Shown here in pieces: positions 10,573 to 20,219 of a stretch of 64,000 bases of DNA; position 1 is the first letter of the stretch, and every line of letters starts with the position of its first letter. The notes under the pieces were generated by a model, which was not told the DNA's origin, ran no database searches, and was given only the letters and a program-made list of their open reading frames with translations. Location: assembly GCA_030323885.1 (NCBI GenBank), contig CM059198.1, positions 7,400,086 through 7,464,085 on the forward strand, read 5' to 3'. This DNA is from Branchipolynoe longqiensis (Eukaryota > Annelida > Polychaeta > Phyllodocida > Polynoidae). A program made the translations under genes and the position numbers.

Positions 10573-10809
10573 TTTACTAAATGGATTCTATTAATTATTA
10601 ATGAAACTTTTCTTTTTCTATGGGAATTTGTTTCCCTTGACCACAGATATATGATTGTGAGCTTTCTAATTTAATTAGTGTCTATTGGCACATAATTGAT
10701 TGTCTGCTTTTACATGTAAAAGCGATGGTTTGAACAAAAAACAAACATTTCTCGCCGTGAATATGGCCTATGCTGCCGACACGGCGTAAAGCAACCACCA
10801 ATCAATCAA
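9415..10809 (+). mobile_element. 5'-truncated LINE of I/Nimb-like type inserted in the DIRS-like element
   Basis: A 1395-bp insertion bounded by a 10-bp duplication (TCTTCATGTC at 9405-9414 and 10810-10819). It contains the open 3' end of ORF2 with an RNase H domain, a 3' UTR of about 210 bp, the terminal motif GGCGTAAAGCAAC (10783-10795) and an (AATC)n tail. The duplication, tail and mid-ORF truncation are the hallmarks of target-primed reverse transcription. The DIRS frame resumes directly after the right duplication, so the host element was still largely in frame when hit. Confidence 0.88.
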
Positions 10810-11115
10810 TCTTCATGTCAGAGGTATACCTAGAGAATTTCAGAAATAAAGGGTACCATATAGCTCAGTTAGAAGCACTTAACCTAGTGGCAGCACTCAA
10901 AACTTTACCTAGAACATTTTAACATTGTAAGTAATACAGATATTATCGCATCACAAATAGTATTATCCACATGTGCAGGGAAGAACTGCACATGAGAAAT
11001 ATGCAGACTAGTACAATAACAACATTTTATTCAGACATTGACAGTCGTCTCTGGGCACACACAGAGCAGGGGGACAAGTTTATGCATCACCAGCTCGCCC
11101 AGAAGTGAAGAGAGA
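10810..11115 (+). pseudogene. DIRS-like RNase H region, 3' part after the LINE
   Basis: Directly after the right target duplication the frame reads EVYLENFRNKGYHIAQLEALNLVAALKTL in pieces, the expected continuation of the RNase H segment at 9119-9414. After a stop near 10920 a shifted frame gives IIASQIVLSTCAGKNC, matching the (N/D)TASQ-type segment of DIRS-like RNase H. A SINE-A ends recognisable similarity near 11120. No recombinase domain is visible downstream. Confidence 0.65.
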
Positions 11116-11125
11116 CTGTATCCCG

Positions 11126-11385
11126 GCAAAGTCAGACCAATGACTTACAAAATTGATACTTGTCACCATGTAGCCTGGCGCTCAGCATTACTGGGATAGG
11201 GAAAGAACTGGTTAGCGCAGTATCAGGATAATGTGACTGAGTGGGAAATTGGCTTGTGGTGCCGGTGACTTTGTATGCCAGTGGGGCAGAACTATAAAGT
11301 GGCCATGAGTATGCATTGTCACAATTGTGCACCGGTCCTGATAGCATTAGTAGATGTTACGCGAATGTAAAATCACAAGAAACAG
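11126..11385 (+). mobile_element. SINE-A, head missing
   Basis: Begins at TCAGACCAATGACTTACAAA (the linker after the tRNA head), runs through GATAATGTGACTGAGTGGGA and ends in AACAGCAAAACAAC. Confidence 0.8.
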
Positions 11386-12136
11386 CAAAACAACATCCTT
11401 GAATTGTTTGTTGAACCAGCCGTACCGTAAACATGTGAGTGTTTTGGAGGACACGTCTGGCATGACTAGGTGGAACATTTGACTTAGTCGTGCCCACGTA
11501 AGTAAACAACATTGTGTCTACCCACTATCAAAGGATATTCTCCATCAACACGAGTTGAATTATCAGTATGCTCATGAATAATCAACAACTGTTCAATATT
11601 GATTGTGTGATATGTTGTATCATAGAAGTATGGCCAGTTCCCCTTGGTATTTAACTGATGCAGCGCAAAGACAGAAATATGTGCTTCACAGTTTAATCCT
11701 TAACCCACCCAGCATGGCATTGCAGGTCCATGTGATGTGCCCCATGACCAGCCAGGACGGAGATAACCTATCATGGTAGGTGGTGACCACTAGCCAAGTG
11801 ACTAATGGGGACTGCGTCTGGCTAACCTGCTGTCACCTGTTGTCCTGCGTGGACAACAGGGTTCAGTGTAGTAATTGCTGCCACTGTGTGGTGGTAACGT
11901 TCATGTATTGACTAATACATACCTTGATATCCTGATAGCAGATCTACAGAGTAGTGAAAGCATTGTCTGTTGAAATTCCAGTCCAAACTTGTGAACTAAT
12001 CAAAGGTATTTCCTTGCGCGTCACAGCATATTACAACGCTCCCTTTTCGTATGCTTATCTAAACCGGATTTGAATCAATTTAGTGTAGGGCTATCAACTA
12101 CATTTGCTAGGACTGAATTCCAATTTCTTACCACTC
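11386..12136. other. Spacer with dispersed repeat D
   Basis: No gene. About 11740-11930 matches 18660-18800 and 51425-51600 (common words: TCTGGCTAACCTGCTGTCACC, CTGCCACTGTGTGGTGGT). I call this repeat D; nature unknown. Confidence 0.5.
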
Positions 12137-12137
12137 T

Positions 12138-12684
12138 TAAGCTGTGTTCACACATACAATTTTAGACAAATCAATTTATATGAATCGATTTAGTGTCGTG
12201 TTCACACATGCAATACTTTTAGCCGGAAATCGATATCTGCGCATGAGCAAGTCCATTCTAACCAGCGCCACTTTCGGTTAGTTGACGTCACCAGTAGAGA
12301 GTGGGTTCGACCTAGATCTGAATGGACTGAATTGTATTGGTTTGGAATGGTCAAAACTTCTGCTGGGCAGTGAAACCCTAAAAATAAATTATGAAAACAA
12401 TATATGTGCACAGCTAGCGGTTTAATAGACTAAATTCTATAATATGTGCTTTTGATCGACTGGAAAGTCAACAAACTAAGGTCTCGACTGCGCATGTGCA
12501 TGCCACACTCAAGCCAAATCGATTCATATGAACTACCTCACAAAGGTGGTTTCCATGAACCGATTTATACAAATCGATTCAGCCCTAAATCGACACAGCG
12601 TCGCATTCACATGGCAAATGTGCATCAAACTATGCAAGTCAATTTATATGAATCGATTTAAAGTGCGTGTGTGAACACAGCTCA
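12138..12684. mobile_element. MITE-3, complete copy (about 547 bp)
   Basis: Terminal inverted repeats AAGCTGTGTTCACACATAC (left) and GTGTGTGAACACAGCTC (right). Subterminal AATCGATTY words occur in both orientations. The central core (TGCGCATGAGCAAGTCC ... GGTCTCGACTGCGCATG) is also present, inverted, at 34743-35350. Confidence 0.85.
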
Positions 12685-12772
12685 AAACTGACCACATTCT
12701 TTCTTACACTTGATCTTAGATGCTCTTTGACTACCTTCAAGCTGTGCCCGCTGGTGTGTGATTGGTCAGCCC

Positions 12773-12884
12773 GATCATTATTATATGCTGTATATTACAT
12801 TATACAAGTATAATAAGCCGGACGATCCATATCATTATATGCTGTATATTCCATTATACAAGTATAATACGCTGGAAGATCCAT
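12773..12884. repeat. Direct duplication of about 58 bp
   Basis: Two copies of a unit containing TATATGCTGTATATTACATT and ACAAGTATAATA, each ending in GATCCAT. Confidence 0.8.
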
Positions 12885-12889
12885 CTACT

Positions 12890-13300
12890 CCTCAGCCACT
12901 AAATCATCGGTTGGTCAGCTAAACTCATTAGGTTATCTATTGGTACCTCATGACCTCTTCATGTGGCGCCACCTGCTCGCCCACGCCGCCCATGCCATTA
13001 TCCTCACTCACTATAACGCTATATATAACATGTATTGATGTATCCTTATATGTCAGATTTTCCTGCGTGGACAAGCTGCTCACACCATCCGGATTGATGA
13101 GTTGTTCTGCATTGCTTGCTGCCAATATTGTGCTTTCATTAGTATCCATATCCGTATCCATATCCGTCAAGCTGCATGCATAATGCATGGACAATGGAAA
13201 CATCGATTACTCGGTGCGGCGGGTGGAGCCCATCAATGTGTCTCAGATTCCCTTTGGGTTGAAGTCTCCATGCGCATAAAAGCTAGAACCTAGCTAGTTC
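12890..13300. other. No gene recognised
   Basis: Contains a short CATATCCGTATC tandem near 13145-13168. The overlapping frames in this stretch look accidental. Confidence 0.4.
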
Positions 13301-13302
13301 TA

Positions 13303-13315
13303 CCACCAGAGGGCG
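13303..13315 (+). promoter_or_regulatory. CTCF-like motif
   Basis: CCACCAGAGGGCG fits the core motif bound by the zinc-finger protein CTCF in bilaterians. It lies at the edge of a SINE-C. Motif match only. Confidence 0.3.
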
Positions 13316-13648
13316 TTCACTTGACGCCTGCATTTTCTTACATTTTCTTGAAGATTTATACTGCGTATCATGGATAAGTCTGAATAGACTTGTTTTCACC
13401 ATTAGACAGTTTGTCAATAGAAAGCCTGAGCCTACACTTTTACCGACACAAGGGATTTTTAACCTCCCACACCATATAGACATGGTATGAGAGCAATGGA
13501 CCTTTGATGACGCTGTAAGTTATACACAGTGGTGGAAATCCAAATTGGCAGAGATGGGGGCATGGGGAATCCAACCACCGACCTTCAGATTAGGAGTCTG
13601 ACTTAGGAAAAAAGCCAGACACCCTAACCACTCCACTACAGAGAACAC
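13316..13648 (-). mobile_element. SINE-C, near-complete
   Basis: Minus orientation. The tRNA-like head (13535-13648) carries a box A-like GGAGTGGTTAGGGTG and box B-like GGTTGGATTCC with a long variable region, resembling tRNA-Leu/Ser. The body contains TTGTGTCGGTAAAAGTGTAG and CAGTATAAATCTTC (as read on minus). Plus-strand copy at 40489-40805; minus copy at 41945-42250. Confidence 0.75.
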
Positions 13649-13649
13649 C

Positions 13650-14085
13650 ACAATGAATTCTGAGGGTGGTCCCTTTTAAACGTGACCTTCACAAGGGGCT
13701 TTTTCTATGAGTTTTTTTTTTATCGGAGAGAGCATTATTCAAATTAAATGGTCCAGTGCCCATGGTCTGTAAGGTGTCCTTCACAATTAACAACATTTTA
13801 GTATTATGGCCATTACAAGCGTCATGGCTCACATTGACAATCACATGGTGCACATCAAAAGGCGCATGACATGTCAGAAGTCACGTTGTAAAAGTATGCC
13901 GATTTTAGGCTTAGAGTCGTCAGTTATCAAATACGGGTGTACTGTTAAAGGTTATGGAGCAGGCGGGATGATTCTACTATATTGGAAAGGAAAATAAAAT
14001 GTAGATTAAGTTAGGCTGGGTACATATTCAGGCGTCAAGAACCAATAAAAGCATGTGTATATCAATGAGAAATAATGTAGACCAC
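13650..14085. other. Nothing recognised
   Basis: Unique-looking sequence with a T-run at 13711-13720. No coding or repeat signature. Confidence 0.4.
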
Positions 14086-14090
14086 TGGGT

Positions 14091-14496
14091 CAGTGCACAC
14101 TAATGGGGACCGACTTGTGACAGTGCACACTAATGGGGACCGATTTGTGACAGTGCACACTAATGGGGACCGACTTGTGACAGTGCACACTAATGGGGAC
14201 CGACTTTTGACAGTGCACACTAATGGGGACCGACTTGTGACAGTGCACACTAATGGGGACCGATTTGTGACAGTGCACACTAATGGGGACCGAATTGTGA
14301 CAGTGCACACTAATGGGGACCGACTTGTGACAGTGCACACTAATGGGGACCGACTTGTGACAGTGCACACTAATGGGGACCGACTTGTGACAGTGCACAC
14401 TAATGGGGACCGACCTGTGACAGTGCACACTAATGGGGACCGACTTGTGACAGTGCACACTAATGGGGACCGACTTGTGACAGTGCACACTAATGG
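14091..14496. repeat. 30-bp minisatellite, 13.5 copies, derived from SINE-A
   Basis: Thirteen near-identical units starting CAGTGCACACTAATGGGGAC, plus a half unit. The unit equals a piece of the minus-strand SINE-A body (GGTACCGACTTGTGACAGTG and CGCACTCATGG), and the array runs directly into the rest of a SINE-A at 14497. Because 30 is divisible by three, several frames stay open on both strands; these are not genes. Confidence 0.92.
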
Positions 14497-14745
14497 CGAG
14501 GTTATAGTGCAGCCCCACTTGGAGACCAGTCCACCGGCACCATGACCTGATATCCCACTAAGTCACATTATCCTCACACAGAGCCAACCAGTCCTTGTCC
14601 TATCCTGAAAATGCTGAGCGCCTAGCTAGGAAGCGACAAGTATCAATGTCTAAGTCATTGCTTTGACTCGACCAGGGTTCGAACCCATGGTTTCGAATCC
14701 CCTGATCTACCAAAACGGGAGATGGACACTCAATTTGCGTCTAGT
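14497..14745 (-). mobile_element. SINE-A, head and 5' body
   Basis: Continues from the minisatellite: GCCCCACTTGGAGACCAG, CACATTATCCTCACACAGAG, GTTTGACTCGACCAGGGTTC. The head is slightly rearranged (GTTTCGAATCCCCTGATCTACC). It provides the source of the 30-bp unit. Confidence 0.85.
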
Positions 14746-14806
14746 CCCCAGCTGTACATTGTTCGGCCGGAGACTACCCAGCCTCCCGCACCCGGCCCCC
14801 CGCCGC

Positions 14807-14827
14807 CACACACACACACACACACAA
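14807..14827. repeat. (CA)n microsatellite
   Basis: About ten CA units. Confidence 0.9.
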
Positions 14828-14829
14828 AT

Positions 14830-15130
14830 CTGTGAACTGGTACCCGCATCACGCCTCGCACTATTAGTTATTACAAACGGCGGGACCAGTCTAACAAATC
14901 AGGGCTTCCATGCAGCTGCGCATGCGTAGGGCAGATTAGCAAACAGGCACTGCATTTCTCAACGCTCTTCATTTTCTTTCTCCTCCCAACGCCGCAAAAA
15001 AGATGAACTTATGCATCGTAACCGAGTCTGTCCTCTATGTCAATTCTGTTTAATATTCAGATGGTTACTGTGACATAATGCATGGAATAGAGATATAGCC
15101 TGCTTCAAGAATACACTCAGATTATGGTTG
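14830..15130. other. Nothing recognised
   Basis: Spacer of mixed composition. Confidence 0.4.
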
Positions 15131-15138
15131 ATTGCTCG

Positions 15139-15168
15139 TTGGAGTTTAACGTTCTGGCAACATCTAAT
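15139..15168 (-). mobile_element. SINE-A tail fragment
   Basis: GTTGGAGTTTAACGTTCTGG then CAACATCTAAT matches the reversed SINE-A end and abuts MITE-2. Confidence 0.55.
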
Positions 15169-16988
15169 GGCCCTGTCACACTATGACGTAACTCGCCAGC
15201 GTAGGGATAACGTCAAAATATATTTAACACGTCGAAAATCTCGGCATAATATGCAAATTTGGGACATGCCAACAAACAATCAACCAACAACCAAACACCC
15301 AACAACAAACAACCAACCAACCAACCACCAACCAACCAACCAACAACCAACCAAACAACGACCAAGCAACCAACCAACCAAACAACAACCAACCAACTAA
15401 ACAACAACCAACCAAACAACCAAACACCAACCAACCAAACAACAACCAACCACACAGACAACAGCCAACCAACCAACCAAACAACAACCAACCACCCATC
15501 CAAACACCAACCAACCAACCACCAACCAACCAACCAACCGACCAACCAACCAAACAATAACCAACCAACAACAACCAACCAACAACCAATCAACCACCAA
15601 CCAACCAACCGAACAACAACACACCAACATCAATCAACCAACAACCAACCAAACAACAACCAACCAACCAAACAACAACCAACCACCCAGCCAAACACCA
15701 ACCAACCACCAACCAACCAACCGACCAACCAACCAAACAATAACCAACCAACAACAACCAACCAACAACCAACCAACCACCAACCAACCAACCAAACAAC
15801 AACACACCAACAACACCCAACCAACAACCAACCAAACAACAGCCAACCAACCGACACCCAACCAAACAACATCCGACCAACCAAACAACAACCAACCAAA
15901 CAACAACCAACCGACCACCCAACAACCAACCAACAATTAACCAACAACCAAACAACCAACCAAACACCCAACTAACAACCAACCAACAACCACTCAACAA
16001 CCAACAACCAAACAACAGCCAACCAACAAACAACCAACAACCAACCAACAACCAAACAACCAACCAACCGACCACCCAACCAAACAACAACCAACCAACA
16101 ACAACCAACCAACAACCAACCAACCGACCGAACAACAACACACCAACAACAACCAACCAACAACCAACCAACAACCAACCAAACAACAACCAACCAACCA
16201 AACAACAACCAACCACCCATCCAAACACCAACCAACCAACCACCAACCAACCGACCAACCAACCAAACAATAACCAACCAACAACAACCAACCAACAACC
16301 AACCAACCACCAACCAACCAACCGAACAACACCACACCAACAATAACCAACCAACAACCAACCAAACAACAACCAACCAACCACCACCCAACCACACAAC
16401 ATCCAACCCCCCAAACAACAACCAACCAACCAACAACCAACCGACCAACCAACAACCAACCAACACTCAACCAACAACCAACGACCAACCAAACAACCAA
16501 CTAACAACCAACCAACAACCAACCAACAACCAACCAACAACCAACCCACAACCAAACAACAACCAAACAACAACCAGACAACACCCACACACCAACCAAA
16601 CAACAACCAAACGACCAACCAACAACCAACCAACAACCAACCAACCACCAACCAATCCACAACCAACCAATAACCAACCAACAGCCACACTACAACCAAA
16701 CAACCAACCAAACAATGCACCGTTGATCTAACGTAGCTGACGCATCCCTCCCGCACGTCTAACGTTGGCGTAATGTGAGTGTGATGTCACCCGAACGTCA
16801 GAGCATCACATCGAGCTACGTCAACAGTTTTGGACATGTTGAAAACCTTGACGTGCGCTGATGTAACACGACATTAGTCTAACGTCATTCTAATGTCATC
16901 ATAACGTAACCCAACGTACCTCAATGTAATGACTAAAAGTGACCTACGCCAGGCTTACGTTGGCTCTTACATCGTAGTGTGACAGCCC
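15169..16988. mobile_element. MITE-2, copy with giant internal array (1.82 kb)
   Basis: Left end CTGTCACACTATGACGTAAC (from 15169) and right end ATCGTAGTGTGACAGCCC (to 16988) match the 650-bp copy at 4796-5445. So do the subterminal segments: CTCGGCATAATATGCAAATTTGGG on the left, and GTTTTGGACATGTTGAAAACCTTGACG in pieces on the right. The middle is replaced by a CAAC-rich array of about 1.44 kb. Confidence 0.88.
15272..16716. repeat. CCAAC/CAAAC minisatellite with about 183-bp higher-order period
   Basis: Almost only A and C on the plus strand (words CCAACCAA, CAAACAACAACC). Landmarks recur at about 183 bp: CAAACAATAACC at 15551, 15734 and 16264, a variant at 16081, and GAACAACAACACACC near 15610 and 16128. 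The long Gly/Trp/Leu-rich minus-strand and Asn/Gln/Thr-rich plus-strand frames are artefacts. Confidence 0.93.
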
Positions 16989-16997
16989 TATTATGCT

Positions 16998-17220
16998 ATA
17001 TCATGAGGCGTACTGACTTGCGGAAGTGTACACTCATGCCTCCTTTATAATGATGCCCCACTGGGAGACCAGGCAACCATCACCATGACCTGATATCCCA
17101 CTCAGTCACATTATCCTGACACCGATCCAACTTGGTTTGACTCGACCGGGAATTGAACTCCCGACCTTCCGCACCGGAGGCCTGTGTTCTACCGGTTCGG
17201 CCACCGTCTCCGGTTGTAGA
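16998..17220 (-). mobile_element. SINE-A2 (alternative tRNA head)
   Basis: The body part (GCCCCACTGGGAGACCAGG, CCACTCAGTCACATTATCC) is shortened. The head, read on minus, is GGTGGCCGAACCGGTAGAAC ... GGGAGTTCAATTCCCGGTC, distinct from the usual SINE-A head GATGGCTGAATGAGTTAGA. Confidence 0.8.
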
Positions 17221-17420
17221 ATCTAATGGTCGGATCTGTGGCTGTGTACAGAGGCTATGAGGAAAACAATAAAGACAATCCAGCATTCCTGGTCTCCATT
17301 GATACCAGTGGTCTGCCCACCACCAGTAGCTGTATGGCCCCATGGCCACCACCAACCTTGACCTTTTGAGTGTGGTGACCCCTACCCAAGCAGAAGGGCT
17401 AGGCCCTGAGTGCAATCACA
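17221..17420. repeat. Dispersed repeat F, copy 1
   Basis: Shares CCACCACCAACCTTGACC, GGTCTGCCCACCACCAGTAGC and GACCCCTACCC with 36745-37100. Nature unknown. Confidence 0.6.
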
Positions 17421-17590
17421 CCCAGACCTCCCAGCACCACTACGTCTATTTACATCCCACTCAGGCACCACCAACCCATATATATATATATGCACCTGGT
17501 CACGTACACCGATCAGTAATAGAATAGTTGTATTCCCCCCTTGCTGAATATTAGAATATTTCACACAGAGTTAAGTTATGTGTGCATTAG

Positions 17591-17710
17591 TGAAGGTGCA
17601 TAGTCCGATGGTGTTGAGCTTGATCATTTTCTGAGATAAATATATAATAGGTTGATCGCTATATTCAAACACTCCAAAAAGCCTAGCGACATAACCCCCA
17701 GTACATTTAC
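17591..17710. mobile_element. MITE-1, internally deleted
   Basis: Left terminus GGTGCATAGTCCGATGGTGT is intact. The interior jumps to CAAACACTCCAAAAAGCC and no right terminus is present. Confidence 0.65.
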
Positions 17711-17984
17711 TATCTATCTATTCTGCGAACCCCCAAATGAGGCTATCTGCCAGCACTCTCTGTGCTGGGCCCCCATTCCCATGCACCCCATCACCTGCAC
17801 CTCGGCCTTCTAGATGCCTATGGTGCGATTGCTGATAACGCTGGCGCAGATAGGGCAGCGTAGTGGAACAGTATCCTTATCAACCCTGAAGGAGGCAAGG
17901 TCCAGCCTGTCGACGCCACGCCCCCCCCCCTCGGGTAGTTACCATGGCAGCACACTACTTTCTAAGTCGACCACTATTATTCCT

Positions 17985-18136
17985 TCCCGCGCAGTGAAAA
18001 AAAAAAAATATCCGGGGAGACTGACACTGGTCAATATCCGGTTCAGGAGAGGTGGGCCGAGATGGCTCCAACAGTGCAGTGTTGCTTCTTACAGAGTATA
18101 ACAATGATCAGTATACTAAGTAGTATTCCCTTTTGT
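17985..18136. repeat. Dispersed repeat J, left part
   Basis: GGAGACTGACACTGGTCAATATCC through TTACAGAGTATAACAATG (in pieces) matches 60781-60960. The copy is interrupted by a SINE-A at 18137 and resumes at 18483. Confidence 0.75.
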
Positions 18137-18482
18137 TTGTTTGTTTTGTTTGTTGTGGTTTTACATCCTAGCAACATCTAAGGTCATATCAGGACGGTTA
18201 CCGACTTGTGACAGTGCGCACTTATGGCGACTTTCTAGTGCAGCCCCACTCGAAGACCAGGCCACCAGCACCAGTGCCTGATATCCCACCCAGTCACATT
18301 ATCCTGACACTGAGCCAACCAGTCCTTGTCCTATCCTAATAATGCCGAGCGTCTGGCTAGGAAGCGACAAGTATCAATTTTTAATTCATTGGTTTGACTT
18401 GACCCGGATTCGAACCCACGACCCCACGATCTACCAACACGGGAGACAGACGCTCTAACTCATTCGGCCATCCCGTCTGGTT
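18137..18482 (-). mobile_element. SINE-A, full length, 13-bp target duplication
   Basis: TATTCCCTTTTGT occurs exactly at 18124-18136 and 18483-18495. Between them lies a 346-bp minus-strand SINE-A: CAAA-type tail, body, and head with GGATTCGAACCCACG (box B) and AACTCATTCGGCCATC (box A). The related empty site is preserved at about 60885 in repeat J. Confidence 0.93.
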
Positions 18483-18660
18483 TATTCCCTTTTGTAACCT
18501 TATACTCGCATAATACGCTATACATCACTCATACTCATAGATTGTGGCTACCGAATAACCAACAAGACACCTAACTGGGTTGAGTAGTTTATATCCTTCT
18601 CTGGCTTGGGTATAACTGCCCGTACTGATACAAAAGCAAATTTTGTCACTGAATGGCACC
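18483..18660. repeat. Dispersed repeat J, right part, then spacer
   Basis: TTATACTCGCATAATACGCTATACATCAC matches (in pieces) 60914-60944. The rest is unrecognised. Confidence 0.55.
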
Positions 18661-18800
18661 CCTCACCTGCAGTCCACCGCTAGATTCACTGCCCCAGTGG
18701 CTAGCGTGCTGCCACCTGATTCAATGTTACTGTGACGGTCAACGGCGTAGTTCCTGCAGCCACCACATGGTGGTGGAGCTCACGTACGGACTCCTACAAT
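18661..18800. repeat. Dispersed repeat D, copy 2
   Basis: GTGGCTAGCGTGCTGCCACC and CAGCCACCACATGGTGGTGG align with 11740-11930 and 51425-51600. Confidence 0.5.
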
Positions 18801-18867
18801 ATCTTAAAATATAATGTTCAGCTGAGCCACTTAGGATCTCCGTTAATGATATGAACTTGAAAGTAAT

Positions 18868-19370
18868 GTTGTGTGGGTGATGAAAATGGGAAATATTGTG
18901 CCTAGAGTGGGACTCCCACATATCTTTGCATTCCGGTCCAGTGTGCTAAGCATTACACCAACTAGGCTCCCTTATGTCACCAAAGTACCAAGGCCTACCT
19001 GTCTATGCGGTTCCTTGCCTGAGAGGTCAGTGCAGACCACTACACTTGTCCCCCTGGAATTGTAAGTCTTTTAATGCTTACAATTACATACATACAGGCA
19101 ATGCACTTACATATACATACACAGGGTAGGTTCAACAACTATACAGCGCATAGCTTGTAGAGGATCATGGTCATGGCACCAGACTTCTGGGGGTGATGAA
19201 AACGGGAAATATTGCGCCTAGAGCGAGACTCAAACTCATGTCTCTTTGCATTCCAGGCCAGTGTGCTAAGCATTACACCACCTAGGTTCCCTCATGTCAC
19301 CAAACTACCAACGCCTACCTGTCTATGCGGCTCCTTGCCTGAGAGGTCAGTGCAGACTACTACAGTAACG
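18868..19370 (-). mobile_element. SINE-B head-to-tail dimer
   Basis: Two minus units with landmark GGGAAATATT at 18888 and 19204 (period 316 bp). Each has a box B-like GGGACTC(C/A) reversed head, AGGCTCCC/AGGTTCCC, and the leader word CTCCTTGCCTGAGAGGTCAG. The 3' terminal hairpin arms (AATTGTAAG / CTTACAATT) lie at 19060-19085. Confidence 0.85.
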
Positions 19371-19427
19371 TACATACCTAGTTCGCATGGACATCCTGAC
19401 GGATATGCAAAGAACCTGGAACATGGT

Positions 19428-19654
19428 TAAATTTGGAGATATTTAAAATGTCAGCATGCAAAATTTATTTTGGAAGAATACCAAAGCTCTGATCCCATAG
19501 GCTTTTGCAGTAAGAGGTGCTATTCAATTGCATTTGTGTGGCAATAAATGCTTAATAAATGTACACATATCTAAGTTAGATATTTAGAATCAAATCTAGA
19601 TACTTGTTTTGGTTTTTGAAAAGTTGATGTTTTCATCGGACTATGCAACTTTAA
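19428..19654. mobile_element. MITE-1, right two thirds
   Basis: Matches the interior of MITE-1 (GGAGATATTTAAAATG, GCTCTGATCCCATAGG) and ends with CATCGGACTATGCAACTTTAA. The left end is missing. Confidence 0.75.
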
Positions 19655-20150
19655 TATAGGTGTCTTATTATTAGTAATATTATTATCATTGTCTGTGATG
19701 TTTGCAACATGGGTAATTTGACATTCGGACACAGCCATAGCCTCTAGCACTAAGAAGGCCTTATGCTGCCACCTATCGTGAACCGGCCACACTGCCTTAA
19801 GCTTTGGACACTAGCGCCGCCTATATTCACTTTCTTAATACGAAACTCAGTTACATAACTAATGATATCGAACTGCCACCTATGTACGAATTTCTTAACT
19901 AAATTGCCGTCGTTGCCTATATAAGGCCAGGTTTGGCTCACATCGACACAGGCGCGAGGAGGACACTGACTGAGCCTTAAAATTGCCATCCACCCACCCC
20001 TACGTAACATATAAGTGCTAGGGTTAAAAGCTTCTTGACCTTACTGTGATTGAACATGTTATTATTTGAATTGAACTTTCTGATGATCAACACTTGTACT
20101 CGTGCTTAAGAAATTAAACCCAACTTTATACTACTTGCTGTGTCATTGTC
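19655..20150. other. No gene recognised
   Basis: Unique-looking DNA. A few GCCACCTA words recur but nothing can be assigned. Confidence 0.4.
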
Positions 20151-20151
20151 A

Positions 20152-20173
20152 AATTATTATTATTATTATTATT
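20152..20173. repeat. (ATT)n microsatellite
   Basis: About seven ATT units. Confidence 0.9.
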
Positions 20174-20219
20174 CATGAAAGGTATCCAACCATGTAGTTC
20201 AGGAATCGGCGTTGACGAC

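Noticed and set aside
12937..13293. Overlapping frames on both strands near the CATATCCGTATC tandem
   Set aside because: Mutual antisense shadows without family resemblance.
14091..14496. Regular 30-bp repeats considered as a CRISPR array
   Set aside because: There are no unique spacers: units abut head to tail and the surrounding DNA is eukaryotic SINE sequence.
14062..14545. Three long frames (both strands) of repeated decapeptides, which could look like a repeat-protein gene
   Set aside because: Explained by a 30-bp unit divisible by three and derived from a SINE.
15590..16756. Minus-strand frame of 388 residues rich in Gly, Trp, Leu and Val, resembling a membrane protein
   Set aside because: It is a direct translation of the CCAAC/CAAAC array; all frames on both strands are open for the same reason.
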